This document shows, piece after piece, positions 9,569 to 20,222 of a stretch of 34,796 bases of DNA. Location of the stretch: contig LLCB01000454.1 in the NCBI GenBank assembly GCA_001414345.1, positions 1-34,796 on the forward strand. Reading direction: 5' to 3'. The DNA comes from Hymenoscyphus infarciens. Taxonomy: Eukaryota; Ascomycota; Leotiomycetes; Helotiales; Helotiaceae. The stretch's first letter is position 1, and each line of letters begins with the position of its first letter. The position numbers and the translations under genes were made by a program. A model generated the notes under the pieces. The model had not been told where the DNA came from. It did no database searches and saw nothing but the letters and a program-made list of their open reading frames with translations.

Positions 9569-10966
9569 ATGGACGGCGACCCGGCTGTGGAGCCAGAATT
9601 GGACTCTTTTAGTTTGACACTTCCTTTGCCTTATAGAATTGCGTTGGCTATTGTTTTAGGTACGATCACGCCTGCTCTGTTTTTACCACCTTTTGATTTG
9701 CTAACTTCTATGTAGGAGTCTGGGCATGGGGTGTAAATTTGCATTATCTTTCTCTAGCTAAAATTGTTGGTTCTCCCCCTCTGTCGCATGCCCCCTTTCT
9801 CCCGGGTCGCAAACGATACACTTTCTGGTCGCAAAACTAATGCCACCATTCAGGATGTCCCACATCTCCTACAATATCCAGGGAGAAATTCCCCTCGAAC
9901 CGATCCCCCACATTACCTTTCAACATACCGACTTGCGACACTCCTCAGTATCCCCTTGGGATTCTCCCTCCTCCTCTTCTGGGCTCTCTCCCACCACAAC
10001 CCAGAACTAGTCATTTACTATGATTTCCTCCCAATGTCCTATCTCTGCCTTCTCGCAGGCCTCTTCGTTCTCCCGATTCGACAATTTTCCTCTGCCGGGC
10101 GAACACGATTTCTCACAACACTTCGTCGAATTTCAACAGGCGGAATCGCGCAAACGGGAAAAGGGAAATTTGGAGATATCCTATTAGCAGATGTGTTAAC
10201 ATCATACGCCAAAATTATCGCAGACCTTTTTGTTGCTTTGTGCATGTTCTTCACTTCAAATGGATCCGCAACGAAAAGACCTGATCGGGGGTGTGGAGGA
10301 CAATACATAGTACCAATCGTCATCTCAATTCCCTCGATAGTTCGATTCCGACAATGTATAATTGAATATCTAAGGGTACGGGATGGCAACCGAAGGAATG
10401 GAGGAATAGGAGCTCATGGATGGGGAGGCCAACATCTTGCAAACGCCCTAAAATATTCTACCGCATTCCCAGTCATCATTTTCTCGGCATTGCAACGAAA
10501 TTTGAGTCTGAACCACGAAGATATAGGGGTCACTGAAAAGACCCTCTACCGCCTCTGGCTTCTGGCGGTATTCACGAATAGCATGTACAGTTTTTACTGG
10601 GACGTAGCCAAGGATTGGGATCTCACATTATTCTCCTCGCAACGCTCCTCGGCCTCCCACCCTTTTGGTCTCCGTTCCCGACTTTTCTTCCCAGCAAAGG
10701 AATTTTACTATGTTGCTATTGGAGTAGACTTAATACTCCGCTGTACTTGGTCCCTCAAACTATCTCCTCACCTCGACCACTTTGCAGATTTCGAAAGTGG
10801 CATTTTTTTCCTGGAGATTTTGGAGGTAGCTAGGAGATGGATATGGATATTCTTTCGCGTGGAGACGGAATGGGGCAGGGGCGTTAACTCAGCGAATCTG
10901 GGTGCTCCGGGACAAGGCGATGTGTTATTAGAAGATTACGAGAGTGAAGGGGATGACAGTGATTAG
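9569..10966 (+). CDS. ERD1: EXS-domain protein, ERD1-like Golgi membrane protein
   Basis: Exons 9569-9659, 9716-9765 and 9854-10966 give 417 aa. In yeast Erd1 is a Golgi membrane protein needed to keep lumenal ER proteins and glycosyltransferases in place, linked to phosphate recycling. The protein is polytopic. Early hydrophobic segments are in exons 1-2 (IALAIVLGVWAWGVNLHYLS), around LLSIPLGFSLLLFWAL and in PMSYLCLLAGLFVLPI. The EXS region follows: DILLADVLTSYAKIIADL, PSIVRFRQCIIEYLRV, GGQHLANALKYSTAFPVII, YSFYWDVAKDWDLTLF. There is no SPX domain, which argues for ERD1 rather than SYG1/XPR1. Intron 1 is canonical (GTACGA, GCTAAC, TAG). Intron 2 needs the unusual donor GTTGGT at 9766 to keep frame; it yields LAKIDVPHLLQYPG, which fits the family. 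The tail is acidic. Confidence 0.88.
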
Positions 10967-11413
10967 ATTACTTGGTTTATTACATCCCTTGTAGGAATTT
11001 TATCCTGGAATTAGAAATCGGCGTTTTTATGATTACCTGGAGGTTCATGTCCCTTTCAAACGTATGGATAGTTTACGAATTACAGAAGGGAAAAGATCTA
11101 AATCAAGAGATGTACGTGAGATATTTCTTACTTACTCTGATACAAACTCACCAACCCAATCTATCACTTTATTAAAGGGCTGCGTATTATAACTTAGCCG
11201 ATAACTTAAAATACATCTCTCAGCCCTACCTTAAGGACAGCCGGGGCTTTGAGTGGCAAACCCCACATCCAAAAGCCGCCGAAGATCGGCCTTGAGATTT
11301 TGGTGTGTGACTCTCCCAGGTACTGATACACTTATTCAAGCATGAGAAACCCCCAACTAATTTTCAATTTCCCAAACCACCCCAATTCTTCGCAAGAGAT
11401 CAGTCACTCCATC
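10967..11413. promoter_or_regulatory. ERD1 3' region and aspartate-semialdehyde dehydrogenase promoter
   Basis: 447 bp between tandem genes. TGACTCT at 11308-11314 is a six-of-seven match to the TGACTCA site of the Gcn4/CPC1 amino-acid-starvation activator, about 100 bp before the ATG. That would suit the downstream gene, but a single imperfect site is weak evidence. No further gene is seen. Confidence 0.35.
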
Positions 11414-12688
11414 ATGGCCCCATCTTTCCCCACCAAGAAGGTTGGTAAGTCAACCACCTAGCAAATCGCGGGGCAATTTGACCCCGCCAAACCTAAAGAT
11501 AAATTTCTAACATGCCATAGGAGTATTGGGCTGCACAGGCTCTGTCGGTCAGAGATTCATCCTTCTCCTCGCTCAGCATCCCCATTTCGTTCTCCATGCC
11601 GTCGGAGCTTCGTCGCGATCTGCGGGCAAGAAATATAAAGATGCGGTGAATTGGAAGCAAGCTTCCCCAATGGGCAAGCACGTCGAGGAATTGGTGGTAA
11701 AGGAGTGTAAAGCTAGTGAATTCGCGGATTGTGATATTGTTTTCAGTGGTTTGGATGCTGATGTTGCTGGGGAGATTGGTAAGTTTTTCCGGGAATTAGA
11801 AGGTGGTTATGCTGACGAATTTTATAGAGATGGAGTTTTTGAAGGCTGAATTAGCTGTCTTCTCGAATGCCAAAAACTACCGAAAAGATCCACTCGTTCC
11901 TCTTATCGTTCCTACTGTCAACCTGCCTCATTTCGATGTTATTCCACACCAAAGAAGTCACTATGGATTGAAGAAAGCGTTCTTGGTTTGCAATTCGAAT
12001 TGTGCTGTTATTGGCATAGTCATTCCGTTTGCAGCAATACAGAAGGAGTTTGGAGAAGTCGATCAAGTCAGTGTGGTTACCATGCAAGCAGTATCTGGTG
12101 CTGGATATCCAGGAGTTAGCAGTATGGATATTCTGGACAATGTCGTACCATACATCTCAGGCGAGGAAGACAAATTGGAGAACGAGGCCCAGAAGATCCT
12201 AGGGAAGGTCAATGGAGAGGTTACAGGTTTCTTACACCAGTCTGATTTGAAAATCTCAGCTGCTTGTAACAGAGTTGCTGTTTTGGATGGTCATATGGCA
12301 TGTGTTTCGTTGAGATTCAAGAACCGAGACGGGCCAAAACCTACTGCTGAGGCTGTTAAGAAGGCTTTGAGTTCGTATGTGAGTGAGGCACAGACCTTGG
12401 GATGTCCTTCAGCCCCTCAACCTTCGATATTGGTCATGGAAGAAGCAGACAGACCACAACCAAGACTGGATCGAAATACCCAAAATGGGTACACTGTCAG
12501 TGTTGGGCGAGTGAGAGAGGATGATAGTGGTATTTTCGATTTGAAGTTTGTTGCTTTGAGTCACAACAGTAGGTTCCTGTTCCACCTTGGCTTTATTTAT
12601 TAATTACTAACTATTATTAGCTGTCATTGGAGCTGCAGGATCGTCGATATTGAACGCGGAAGCGGCTGTACTCAAGGGTTTAATATAG
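11414..12688 (+). CDS. HOM2: Aspartate-semialdehyde dehydrogenase
   Basis: Exons 11414-11444, 11521-11778, 11828-12568 and 12621-12688 give 365 aa, the normal fungal length. It reduces aspartyl-4-phosphate to aspartate semialdehyde with NADPH, the second step toward threonine and methionine (and isoleucine), in the cytosol. The NADP loop [10 protein letters not shown] is at about 14-23. SNCAV places the catalytic cysteine at residue 155, matching the yeast enzyme's Cys156. [17 protein letters not shown] and the late [20 protein letters not shown] segment are family signatures. The C-terminus [20 protein letters not shown] is recovered only by splicing the last intron, which has a perfect TACTAAC branch site. 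All three introns are canonical. Confidence 0.97.
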
Positions 12689-13126
12689 ATAGCTTTCAAA
12701 CCAAAAGTGCATATTCCTCCCACAATCCAGCCCTCTACATAATTTCGTTTTTTGTTTGATCTTTTGCAATTCCTAAAAACTTCTAGTTTAAACATTTCAA
12801 TGCGGCTCCCCTTTCCTTTTGATAACACTGGCATAATCAGCCAATAAAAATATACTCCAAAGCTTGACTTGATCAACGAAAACGAGAACGGAAACACTTT
12901 CATGAGACAGCTTTTCGGAATTTCTAATGTTTGAAAGAAAGCTACTTGTAGTTTATGAATAACAGTTTAGATAGACACGTGATGGAATTCACTGCCAAGA
13001 AACGTGACCAGTCCAGCCCCCGCTTAGCGGGCCACACCCACAACACTTTTTGGAAATTCCAAGATCCAAACTTCCCACCAACAAATACCCCAACTTTTTG
13101 TATCTCACGACATTTGAGACGCAATC
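12689..13126. promoter_or_regulatory. RPS4 upstream region with GC palindrome
   Basis: 438 bp. CCCGCTTAGCGGG at 13019-13031 is a 13-bp palindrome that contains a CCG-N5-CGG core, the spacing type bound by Zn2Cys6 dimers. It is followed by GGCCACACCCACAACAC, which resembles the ACACCC words found before ribosomal protein genes in yeasts. Both lie about 80-110 bp before the RPS4 start. The functional reading is inference. No gene is seen. Confidence 0.4.
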
Positions 13127-14258
13127 ATGGGTAGAGGACCGTAAGTATATCTCTCTGCTTTTTTCTTCAAACCCTCGAGTTCGATTTATGGCTGCGAAGG
13201 AATGCGCTTCGATCAATCGCACAATCTCAATGCAAAATTGATCAGGCTCTATCGCGAATTCGAATCTGCCATACAACTCAAACAATATCTGCGCGACCTC
13301 TTGGATAAAGATCTTGTAAGAGCATATGCTGACCAGATTTCGCTCACAGAAAGAAGCACCAAAAGCGCCTCAGCGCGCCATCGCATTGGCTCCTGGACAA
13401 ACTCTCCGGTTCCTACGCTCCTCGTCCATCCCCAGGTCCTCACAAGCTCCGTGACTGCATGCCATTGATCGTCTTCATCCGAAACCGTCTAAAGTATGCT
13501 CTCAACGCTCGCGAGACCAAGGCCATTGTCATGCAACGCTTGATCAAGGTTGATGGCAAGGTCCGTACCGATGCCACCTACCCAGCAGGCTTCATGGATG
13601 TCATCAGCATCGAGAAGACCGGCGAACACTTCCGTCTCATCTACGATACCAAGGGTCGCTTCACCGTTCACCGAATCCAAGCCGAGGAGGCCGAATACAA
13701 GTTGGGCAAAGTCAAGAGAGTGCAATTGGGCAAGGGCGGAATCCCATTCTTGGTCACGCACGATGCTAGAACGTAAGTTCTGTCAGACATCATTCAGCCG
13801 TTGGTCCAAGCTTTGGTCGATTTATATCGATTTCATGTCGAAAGATTGGAGCTAGATCAACGGTTGCCATAAATCCCTCCAGAAATGCTGACAGTTTTTT
13901 TTTATCTAGTATCCGTTACCCTAACCCATCCATCAAGGTCAACGATACTGTCAAGATTGATCTCGCTACCGGAAAGATCACCGAGTACATCAAGTTCGAC
14001 ACTGGAGTCATCGCCATGGTCACTGGTGGTCGTAACATGGGTCGTGTTGGTGTTATCACTCACCGTGAGCGTCACGACGGAGGTTTCAACATTGTCCACA
14101 TCAAGGATGCCATAGACAACTCATTCGCAACCCGTGAAGGCAACGTTTTCGTTATCGGTTCAGAGAAGCCATGGATTTCCCTACCAAAGGGTAAGGGTGT
14201 TAAGCTCACCATCGCCGAGGAGAGAGATCGCAGACGTGCACAGGCTATTGCTAGCTAA
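13127..14258 (+). CDS. RPS4: 40S ribosomal protein S4 (eS4)
   Basis: Exons 13127-13140, 13350-13772 and 13910-14258 give 261 aa, exactly the usual fungal length. It is a small-subunit RNA-binding protein. Exon 1 codes only MGRGP, and the splice continues into [20 protein letters not shown]. The RS4 N-terminal segment covers about 3-39. The S4 RNA-binding region (about 42-105) includes [15 protein letters not shown]. The eS4 central domain includes [14 protein letters not shown] motif lies near [14 protein letters not shown]. The tail has [21 protein letters not shown] first intron right after the start is typical of fungal ribosomal protein genes. Intron 1 is 209 nt and intron 2 is 137 nt; I looked for C/D-box snoRNA signals in intron 2 and saw none. 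Confidence 0.98.
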
Positions 14259-16145
14259 ATGTGCATTTCTGGTTGGGTTAAAGAATGGTCATGATATGGC
14301 GTATTGGGTTTTGCTTCTGTGCACGGATTTGCGCAAAAAATATGCAGATAGCGGCATAGTGAACCAATCCTATCAAATGTAAAAAGCATACCTGTCCCAT
14401 TTTCTGTGCAATTATCATTTCTCAATTTCATGATGACTGAAACAGAAAAGCACGCCAGCTTTAGGAGAGTATCGGTAAATGTCCCATGGCTTAGATACGA
14501 AGTGACCCCCATCAGGATCCCTGCCTGTTGAAAATTGATGTGAAAGGCTGGCCAATTGCCCGAAGATGTAGGCTAATGCAGCAGGCAAGCCTAGAATACG
14601 TTTTTCGGCCCTCTTACCGTCATGCGGCTGTTATCCTTGGTAGACAACGACCTGTACTCGTACAGGCCCTGAAAATCAGCAATATGGTAGTTCCAATGAA
14701 GGTCGTCATCCCACCGTCGGTTAGGGCGTTTTGATGTCAGTGTATTTCCGTGAGGTAATGGCAACGGCAGGCGGAACAAATCGTATATGGGGAATTGAGG
14801 GGTCTGCCGCGAGGGGAAGGAGACCTCGTGCACGCTTGGGCATGAGGAGAAGCAGTTGGATTAGTCGGGGTGAGTATGACTGTCATTCGACGGCTTGGGC
14901 TAGATGCTCTGCTGGTCTTGGGGGGTATTGCATAAAATGATTCGGGTTGGACGTGGCCGGTGAGAGGAAGAAGTTTTTTCTTGTGTGTGAGAGTTTAGTA
15001 TTACCAATCCCTTGCTGGTGATACGGACCCTTACTCGGGAGGAATCTTCAGGACCTGGACAACAGCGGCATTCATTGAGGGGAGGCTTGAGGAGGGCTTG
15101 CATAGAGACATGCGGCCACAACGATGGATAGTGACAACGGTGGCGTGGGGTAACACGATGAGTTTTCATTTACGTGTGGTGTGAGGGGGACAATTTCCAT
15201 GGGCTTGAAGGAGTAGATGCAACTCTTGGATATAGCCTTCCATGTTGGGCCACCAAAGGGCCTGTGTAGAAGCGAGAAGGGGAAAGGGAAAAAGAGACGA
15301 AGGGAAAACGTGGGATGATTAGAATTGAGACACGAGCACGAGACAAAGAAGCACATACATACATGTAAGCAAGCAAGCATTCAATCAGGAATCGGGTGAG
15401 TATGCACTCACCGGGTCATTGGAATATTTGTTTGGAAATGGAGTCAGCGCTCTCTTCGGGTCGCCTACATCGCTTCCATTGCCTATGGACGAGTTGCGGC
15501 AAGGATGGCCTCATGGGAGAGATTTTCAGTTGAGCTGTCAATTGGACTATGAGATGGGGGGCGCCACGATCGAGGAGAAGCTTAAGATGGATTCCTTCCG
15601 GATCCACCTAGTACAAGCCCGCCGGGAAGAGAGGAATATAAAGAGAGACTGTACCCCTACTTGGTATGCTTGATGAAGGTCAGACCAAAGCACCAAATCA
15701 CCAAGACTCGAGGGGAAAGTCATGAACAACGCATTGTAAGAAGCGAGACGCAGACAACAGAGTAAGGTTAGACTACTTCGTCAAAGGCAAACCACGAAGG
15801 CGGCAAGAACAGCAAGACTGGCAAAGGAGCTGGCCACGACGACGGAAAACCAAGGTGAATAAATCCTTCTCCCCACTCCTGGTTAGTTCACCCCTTCTTA
15901 GCTTCCTTCCTCGGCAATTGCGAATCCAACCTATCCCATCTTCGGTCTGGGTACTGACAACTTCCTTTCTAGACTTCGAGAATAATAATCCGCTCGTTGG
16001 GTATTTTTCGAAGCCCTCGCAAAATCTGTCTCGAAAAAGTCCGGTTACACTCGGGTGACACAATAAAATCGGTGGTTGACCGACATACAATTGGTGGTGT
16101 ACAAATCGTACCCGGTCTGGATTTGGTCCTCGTTCGCATCGCAAT
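14259..16145. other. 1.9-kb intergenic region, no supportable gene
   Basis: Several overlapping frames of 60-200 codons occur on both strands, but none has a known domain. Their amino-acid make-up is that of non-coding DNA. A 7-bp-arm hairpin lies at 15395-15412 (GGTGAGT, ATGC, ACTCACC). Small ACAT and AAGC repeats lie at 15352-15380. The right part must include the DLD1 promoter and leader. A non-coding transcript cannot be excluded. Confidence 0.5.
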
Positions 16146-18412
16146 ATGTTGACCTGCATGAAATTGGCCAGGTGCGTTCCGGTGAGGGGGCTCGCTTCCA
16201 GAAGATTTCCCATTCGGACCGCCACTACGACGCTGACCCTCTCAAATCGCAACGGCATTCGATGGACCAGCTCGCGACCAGATAGCGTCCTCAGAAGAAG
16301 TAGCGGAGAGTCCGTTCCTTCATTGCGGCGCCCAATAAGAGAGCAGCAGACACCGCGCACAAGATCATGGACGAACCCCAAAGTTTTAGGCTTGCTGGCG
16401 ACGACGGGACTACTGGGGTGGGCATTGGCTACGTTCCAGGCTGAGAAGAGGAAAGTGAAGGAACGGGAGTATTCGAATAAGACAAAATTCGTGGAGCCTT
16501 CTTATGCGGGTTTGAAGAATATGGAAGATGTAAGTTGAGTTGTTTGTGGTCAATTGTTCCGAGAGGCTTTTTCCCCCTCATCAAGAGTATTAATTTTCAT
16601 GTGGTGGAAACTTCATCATGCCGGTGATAGATATCATATGCTGTGTCAGGGGGTTATCACAACGGTATCTATCGTATACCTGATCTCAGGCTAGTGGCCT
16701 GACGGCCAAATCAATATTCCGTGGTACTGGCGAATCACAAAAAGGAAGCGATAGGGGTAGGAGATTTGGTTTACTTGAATTTACTCACGCGAACCCGATT
16801 TTCCTATCTTTGAAGCAATATAGCTTTCTTCCCTGCTTACCTAATCCCATGTTATTTTTTTACATTTGTTTATTGGCTAACCCACCAATTTAGGCGATCA
16901 GAGAAATTCGCCATGCCACAGGCGATGAAGACACAATATCTACGGACCCAGAAGATCTTAAAGCACACGGCTATTCAGAATGGTCATCTTCCAACATCGA
17001 AGGTCTCCCAGTGGCTGTAGCGTATCCCAAGAACACCGCGGAAGTCTCGTCAATTGCCAAAATATGTTGCAAATACCGAGTCCCCATCATCCCGTTCTCA
17101 GGAGGAACAAGTCTCGAAGGCAACTTTTCCGCTCCATATGGAGGCGTCAGTGTCGATTTTGCCTTCATGGATCAAATCGTAAAATTCAATGAAGAGGATA
17201 TGGATATCATAGTCCAACCTTCGGTTTCTTGGATGGATCTGAACGAAGAGCTTGCGAGACGGCAATCTGGACTCTTTTTCCCTGTTGATCCTGGACCAAG
17301 TGCTAAGATTGGGGGAATGGTAGGTACGAATTGTTCGGGAACGAATGCTGTTCGATATGGTACTATGAAAGATTGGGTCATCAATTTGACTGTTGTCCTT
17401 GCTGATGGAACTGTGATCAAAACGAAGAGGAGGCCAAGAAAGACTTCGGCGGGTTATAATCTCAACAGTTTGTTTGTTGGTTCTGAAGGTACACTTGGTA
17501 AGTTAACTTCTCGTCGCCATATAATGGAGTTCGTGGAATGATTTTTGGGCAAACTAACTCTGGTATCAGGTCTGGTCACCGAAATTACACTCAAATTAGC
17601 AGTCGTTCCACAAGAATTCTCCGTCGCCGTCGTCACTTTCCCCTCCATCCGAGACGCAGCCAGCGCCGCAGCAGGAGTCATGCGAGCAGGCATCCAAGTA
17701 GCAGCAATGGAAATCATGGACGAAGTCCAAATGAAAGTCGTAAACATTTCCGGCTCAACAGCACCCCGAAAATGGAAAGAGCTCCCAACACTCTTTTTCA
17801 AATTCAGCGGGACAAAAGCTTCTGTCAAAGAAAACATCCAAATGGTCGGAGCAATTGCTAAAGCTCATCGAGGAGGGGATTTCGAATTCGCTAAAGATGC
17901 TCGAGAGCAGAAACTACTTTGGAGTGCTAGGAAGGAAAGTCTTTGGTCTATGCTGGCCATGAGGCAAGAGGGCAATGAGGTTTGGAGTACGGATGTTGCT
18001 GTTCCGTTCTCGAGACTGGCGGATATTATTGAGATTAGTAAGAAAGAGATGGATGATTTGGGGTTATTTGCTAGTATCTTGGGTCATATTGGAGATGGGA
18101 ATTTCCATGAGAGCATCCTCTATGATCGCAATGTTGTTGGGGAGAGGGAGAAAGTGGAGAAATGTGTGAAGAATATGGTGAATCGGGCTTTGGAGATGGA
18201 AGGGACTTGCACGGTATGTTTTTTTCTCTACAAGTGTACTTTTTGCTCGTTCTGACGTGGAATAGGGAGAACATGGTATTGGAATCGGCAAGAAAGAAGC
18301 TCTGTTGATGGAGGTTGGTCATGATACTCTTGGGGTCATGAAATCCATCAAACAAGCTCTCGATCCGCATTGGATTATGAATCCTGGTAAAATCATGGAT
18401 ATTCCTTCTTAG
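16146..18412 (+). CDS. DLD1: Mitochondrial D-lactate dehydrogenase (cytochrome c), FAD enzyme
   Basis: Exons 16146-16529, 16894-17497, 17570-18213 and 18266-18412 give 592 aa. It oxidises D-lactate to pyruvate and passes electrons to cytochrome c at the inner membrane. The N-terminus is rich in Arg/Ser/Thr and poor in acids, as in a matrix-targeting sequence. One hydrophobic span (VLGLLATTGLLGWALATF, about 85-102) should anchor it. The FAD-binding PCMH domain has GGTSLEG at about 197-203 and PVDPGPSAKIGGMVGTNCSG. The C-terminal FAD-oxidase domain has HIGDGNFH at about 502-509. EGTCTGEHGIGIGKK is assembled across the last intron, and the protein ends NPGKIMDIPS. Intron 1 is long (364 nt); the others are 72 and 52 nt. 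It belongs to the DLD family rather than D-2-hydroxyglutarate transhydrogenases, but substrate choice is inferred. Confidence 0.95.
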
Positions 18413-19244
18413 ATTTCTATACTTTTGACATCTCAAGCTGGGCAAAATTTGACTCAAGTTTCGAAAGAAGTTATTATCGGGATCTGGGCACGGATTGCAT
18501 TACTGGGTAGCATATTGGGAATGCATACATGCACGAAAATATCTGGGTTCTAGGGAAGGCGGGAAAGAGGGTATTTACATTTCAGGCTCCGCGTGGTTAG
18601 GGGATGGTTGGGTACTAATCTCTAGATTTCATCCTCACGGATGAGCAAAGCATTGGGAGGTCGTTTTTTATGATTTTCTTTCTGGTTTTGGGAACCAAAA
18701 TTGACCCCTTTTCGCCCTTCCTCCTCTTCAGACCGGGTTTCTGTGATATGACTACTTGTACTAAGTATAACCCAGGTGTCAAAACAAAAACTTCTGGCCT
18801 TGATCCTCGCTTAACCAACCTAAGCCCGTCTTAGAAGGGCTCATATTGTGGCGTATTTATTTTTTAACCATTTCGTTCACAGCATCGTGGTGGAACGAGA
18901 CGAAACGAAGTGCTTGGTGCTAGAGATGGCGTATTTCCTTTCCAGAAATAGAAATAGAAGAAAAGTATCGAAAGGAAACAAGGAGAACAAAAAGCCCTGG
19001 TCCGGTATGTCCGTAGGATCAACAGCCTAGACAGGGATGAAACCCAAAGGAATGGTTTGGGTACGCCACTTGGTGTGCCACGTTTGGATGTTTTCTTTTT
19101 TTCTTTAGCGGGAATTTATTTGGCGGTCTGTACCTTGAACTTTGAGTGTACTGTTAGGTAACGTTCTTGCCGTTTTCTTCTTTCTTGCTCTTAGATGAAG
19201 CGGTGAGGAGAATTGGGTAGTAGTGGTGAGGATGTACATCGAAA

Positions 19245-19750
19245 TGGGGTGTCTAAACGGTGTAGATACGGTACCCCCACGCTATCCAATACTCCCCCCC
19301 CCTTAATTGTCTGCCATGTGCAAGGGTAGTTTGGCTGTAAAAATTGCTGCAGACAATTAAAGGGGGAGGGGCAGAGTACAAGCCTGGCCAGGGTTCTTAT
19401 GTCAGAGTTACAAAGGCTAACGCGCTCACGGTGGATATTGCAAGTCGCAGTAAATAGGTGACCCCACGAACACCGGAATTGATGATTACTCGACAAGGAA
19501 CAGTCGCAAAAATAAGATAAAAATAAGAATATATGCGTAAGTTACTGATTTACTATGTTATAGCTTTAGGAACAGTTCTATTTTGTTTGCGTAGAGCTAT
19601 TCTTGCTAGGACACAGTGCAGAATTACTGCCACATGCAATGTCCACTGGGAGGCTAGCCACGAAGAGATGTGTCAGTTCGGGGAAAGAGAAAAGTGGCAG
19701 TGGGGTATGTTACCTTGTGGGGGTGGGAACACCCCACGTTTAAAAGACTG
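19245..19750. repeat. Decayed long inverted repeat, possible old transposon
   Basis: Sequence at about 19407-19455 (GGCTAACGCG, then GTGGATATTGCAAGTCGCAG) aligns with the reverse complement of about 19618-19660 (GGCTAGCCTC, then GTGGACATTGCATGTGGCAG). Outside these, 19255-19300 and the reverse complement of 19700-19745 share TAAACG, ACCCCCAC and ATAC-CCC in the same order. Together they suggest arms of up to about 200 bp, now heavily diverged, with the small C9-TTAA element lodged in the left arm. I judged the alignment by eye only. Confidence 0.5.
19294..19371. mobile_element. 78-bp MITE-like element, C9-TTAA ends
   Basis: CCCCCCCCC then TTAATTGTCTGC at 19294-19314 faces GCAGACAATTAA then a G-rich run at 19349-19371. 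The inner 12 bp of the arms match perfectly. Flanks read TACT on the left and AGTA on the right. The poly-C/TTAA end is shared with the element at 34597-34796. Confidence 0.65.
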
Positions 19751-20222
19751 ATATCATCTGGGCCGGGTACTTGTGAGTGATGTAAGTAGGTTTGTGTCAT
19801 GTAAGGTTGTCAACTTACATTTTGAATTGACATCAGGCGGTCTAGAGTGAGGTATGCCGGTAGATCTTCTTGAGTGGAGTGAGGGAAACCTTTGAGGAAG
19901 GTAGAGCGAGGATTGTGCGAACCTTATTATATTATCCTAGAAGCTTAGAAGACCAGGAACTCAGTTTCTTATTTCTCCCAACCCACCAACTTGATTGTTC
20001 ATTATATATGAAACAACAGAGGGGTGTTCAAAAAATAGATCCAGAAATTGTGACCATTACTCATTTTTCGTCTTGAAAAGATAGACAAAAATATATATCA
20101 AACGCCTTATGAATATGCTTCTAAAACCGTACTTTACAAACATCTCCTCTCGTACATATAGAAAAGGTCTCTCTCGTGACCAGAACCATTTATCTGTCTA
20201 TGTACAGCCATTACACCTATTT

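Larger units (their letters stand above)
18413..20222. other. 1.8-kb gene-free region between convergent genes
   Basis: Holds the 3' ends of DLD1 and the ketopantoate-reductase-like gene. No conserved protein or RNA gene is seen. The section 19245-19750 is built of inverted repeats, listed separately. Confidence 0.55.

Noticed and set aside
13773..13909. snoRNA inside RPS4 intron 2
   Set aside because: Fungal ribosomal protein introns can host snoRNAs, but I see no paired C (RTGATGA) and D (CTGA) boxes with terminal stems.
15773..16381. 202-codon minus-strand frame
   Set aside because: It lies antisense to the DLD1 leader and targeting sequence. Its composition looks like the shadow of that Arg/Ser-rich exon, and no domain is visible.
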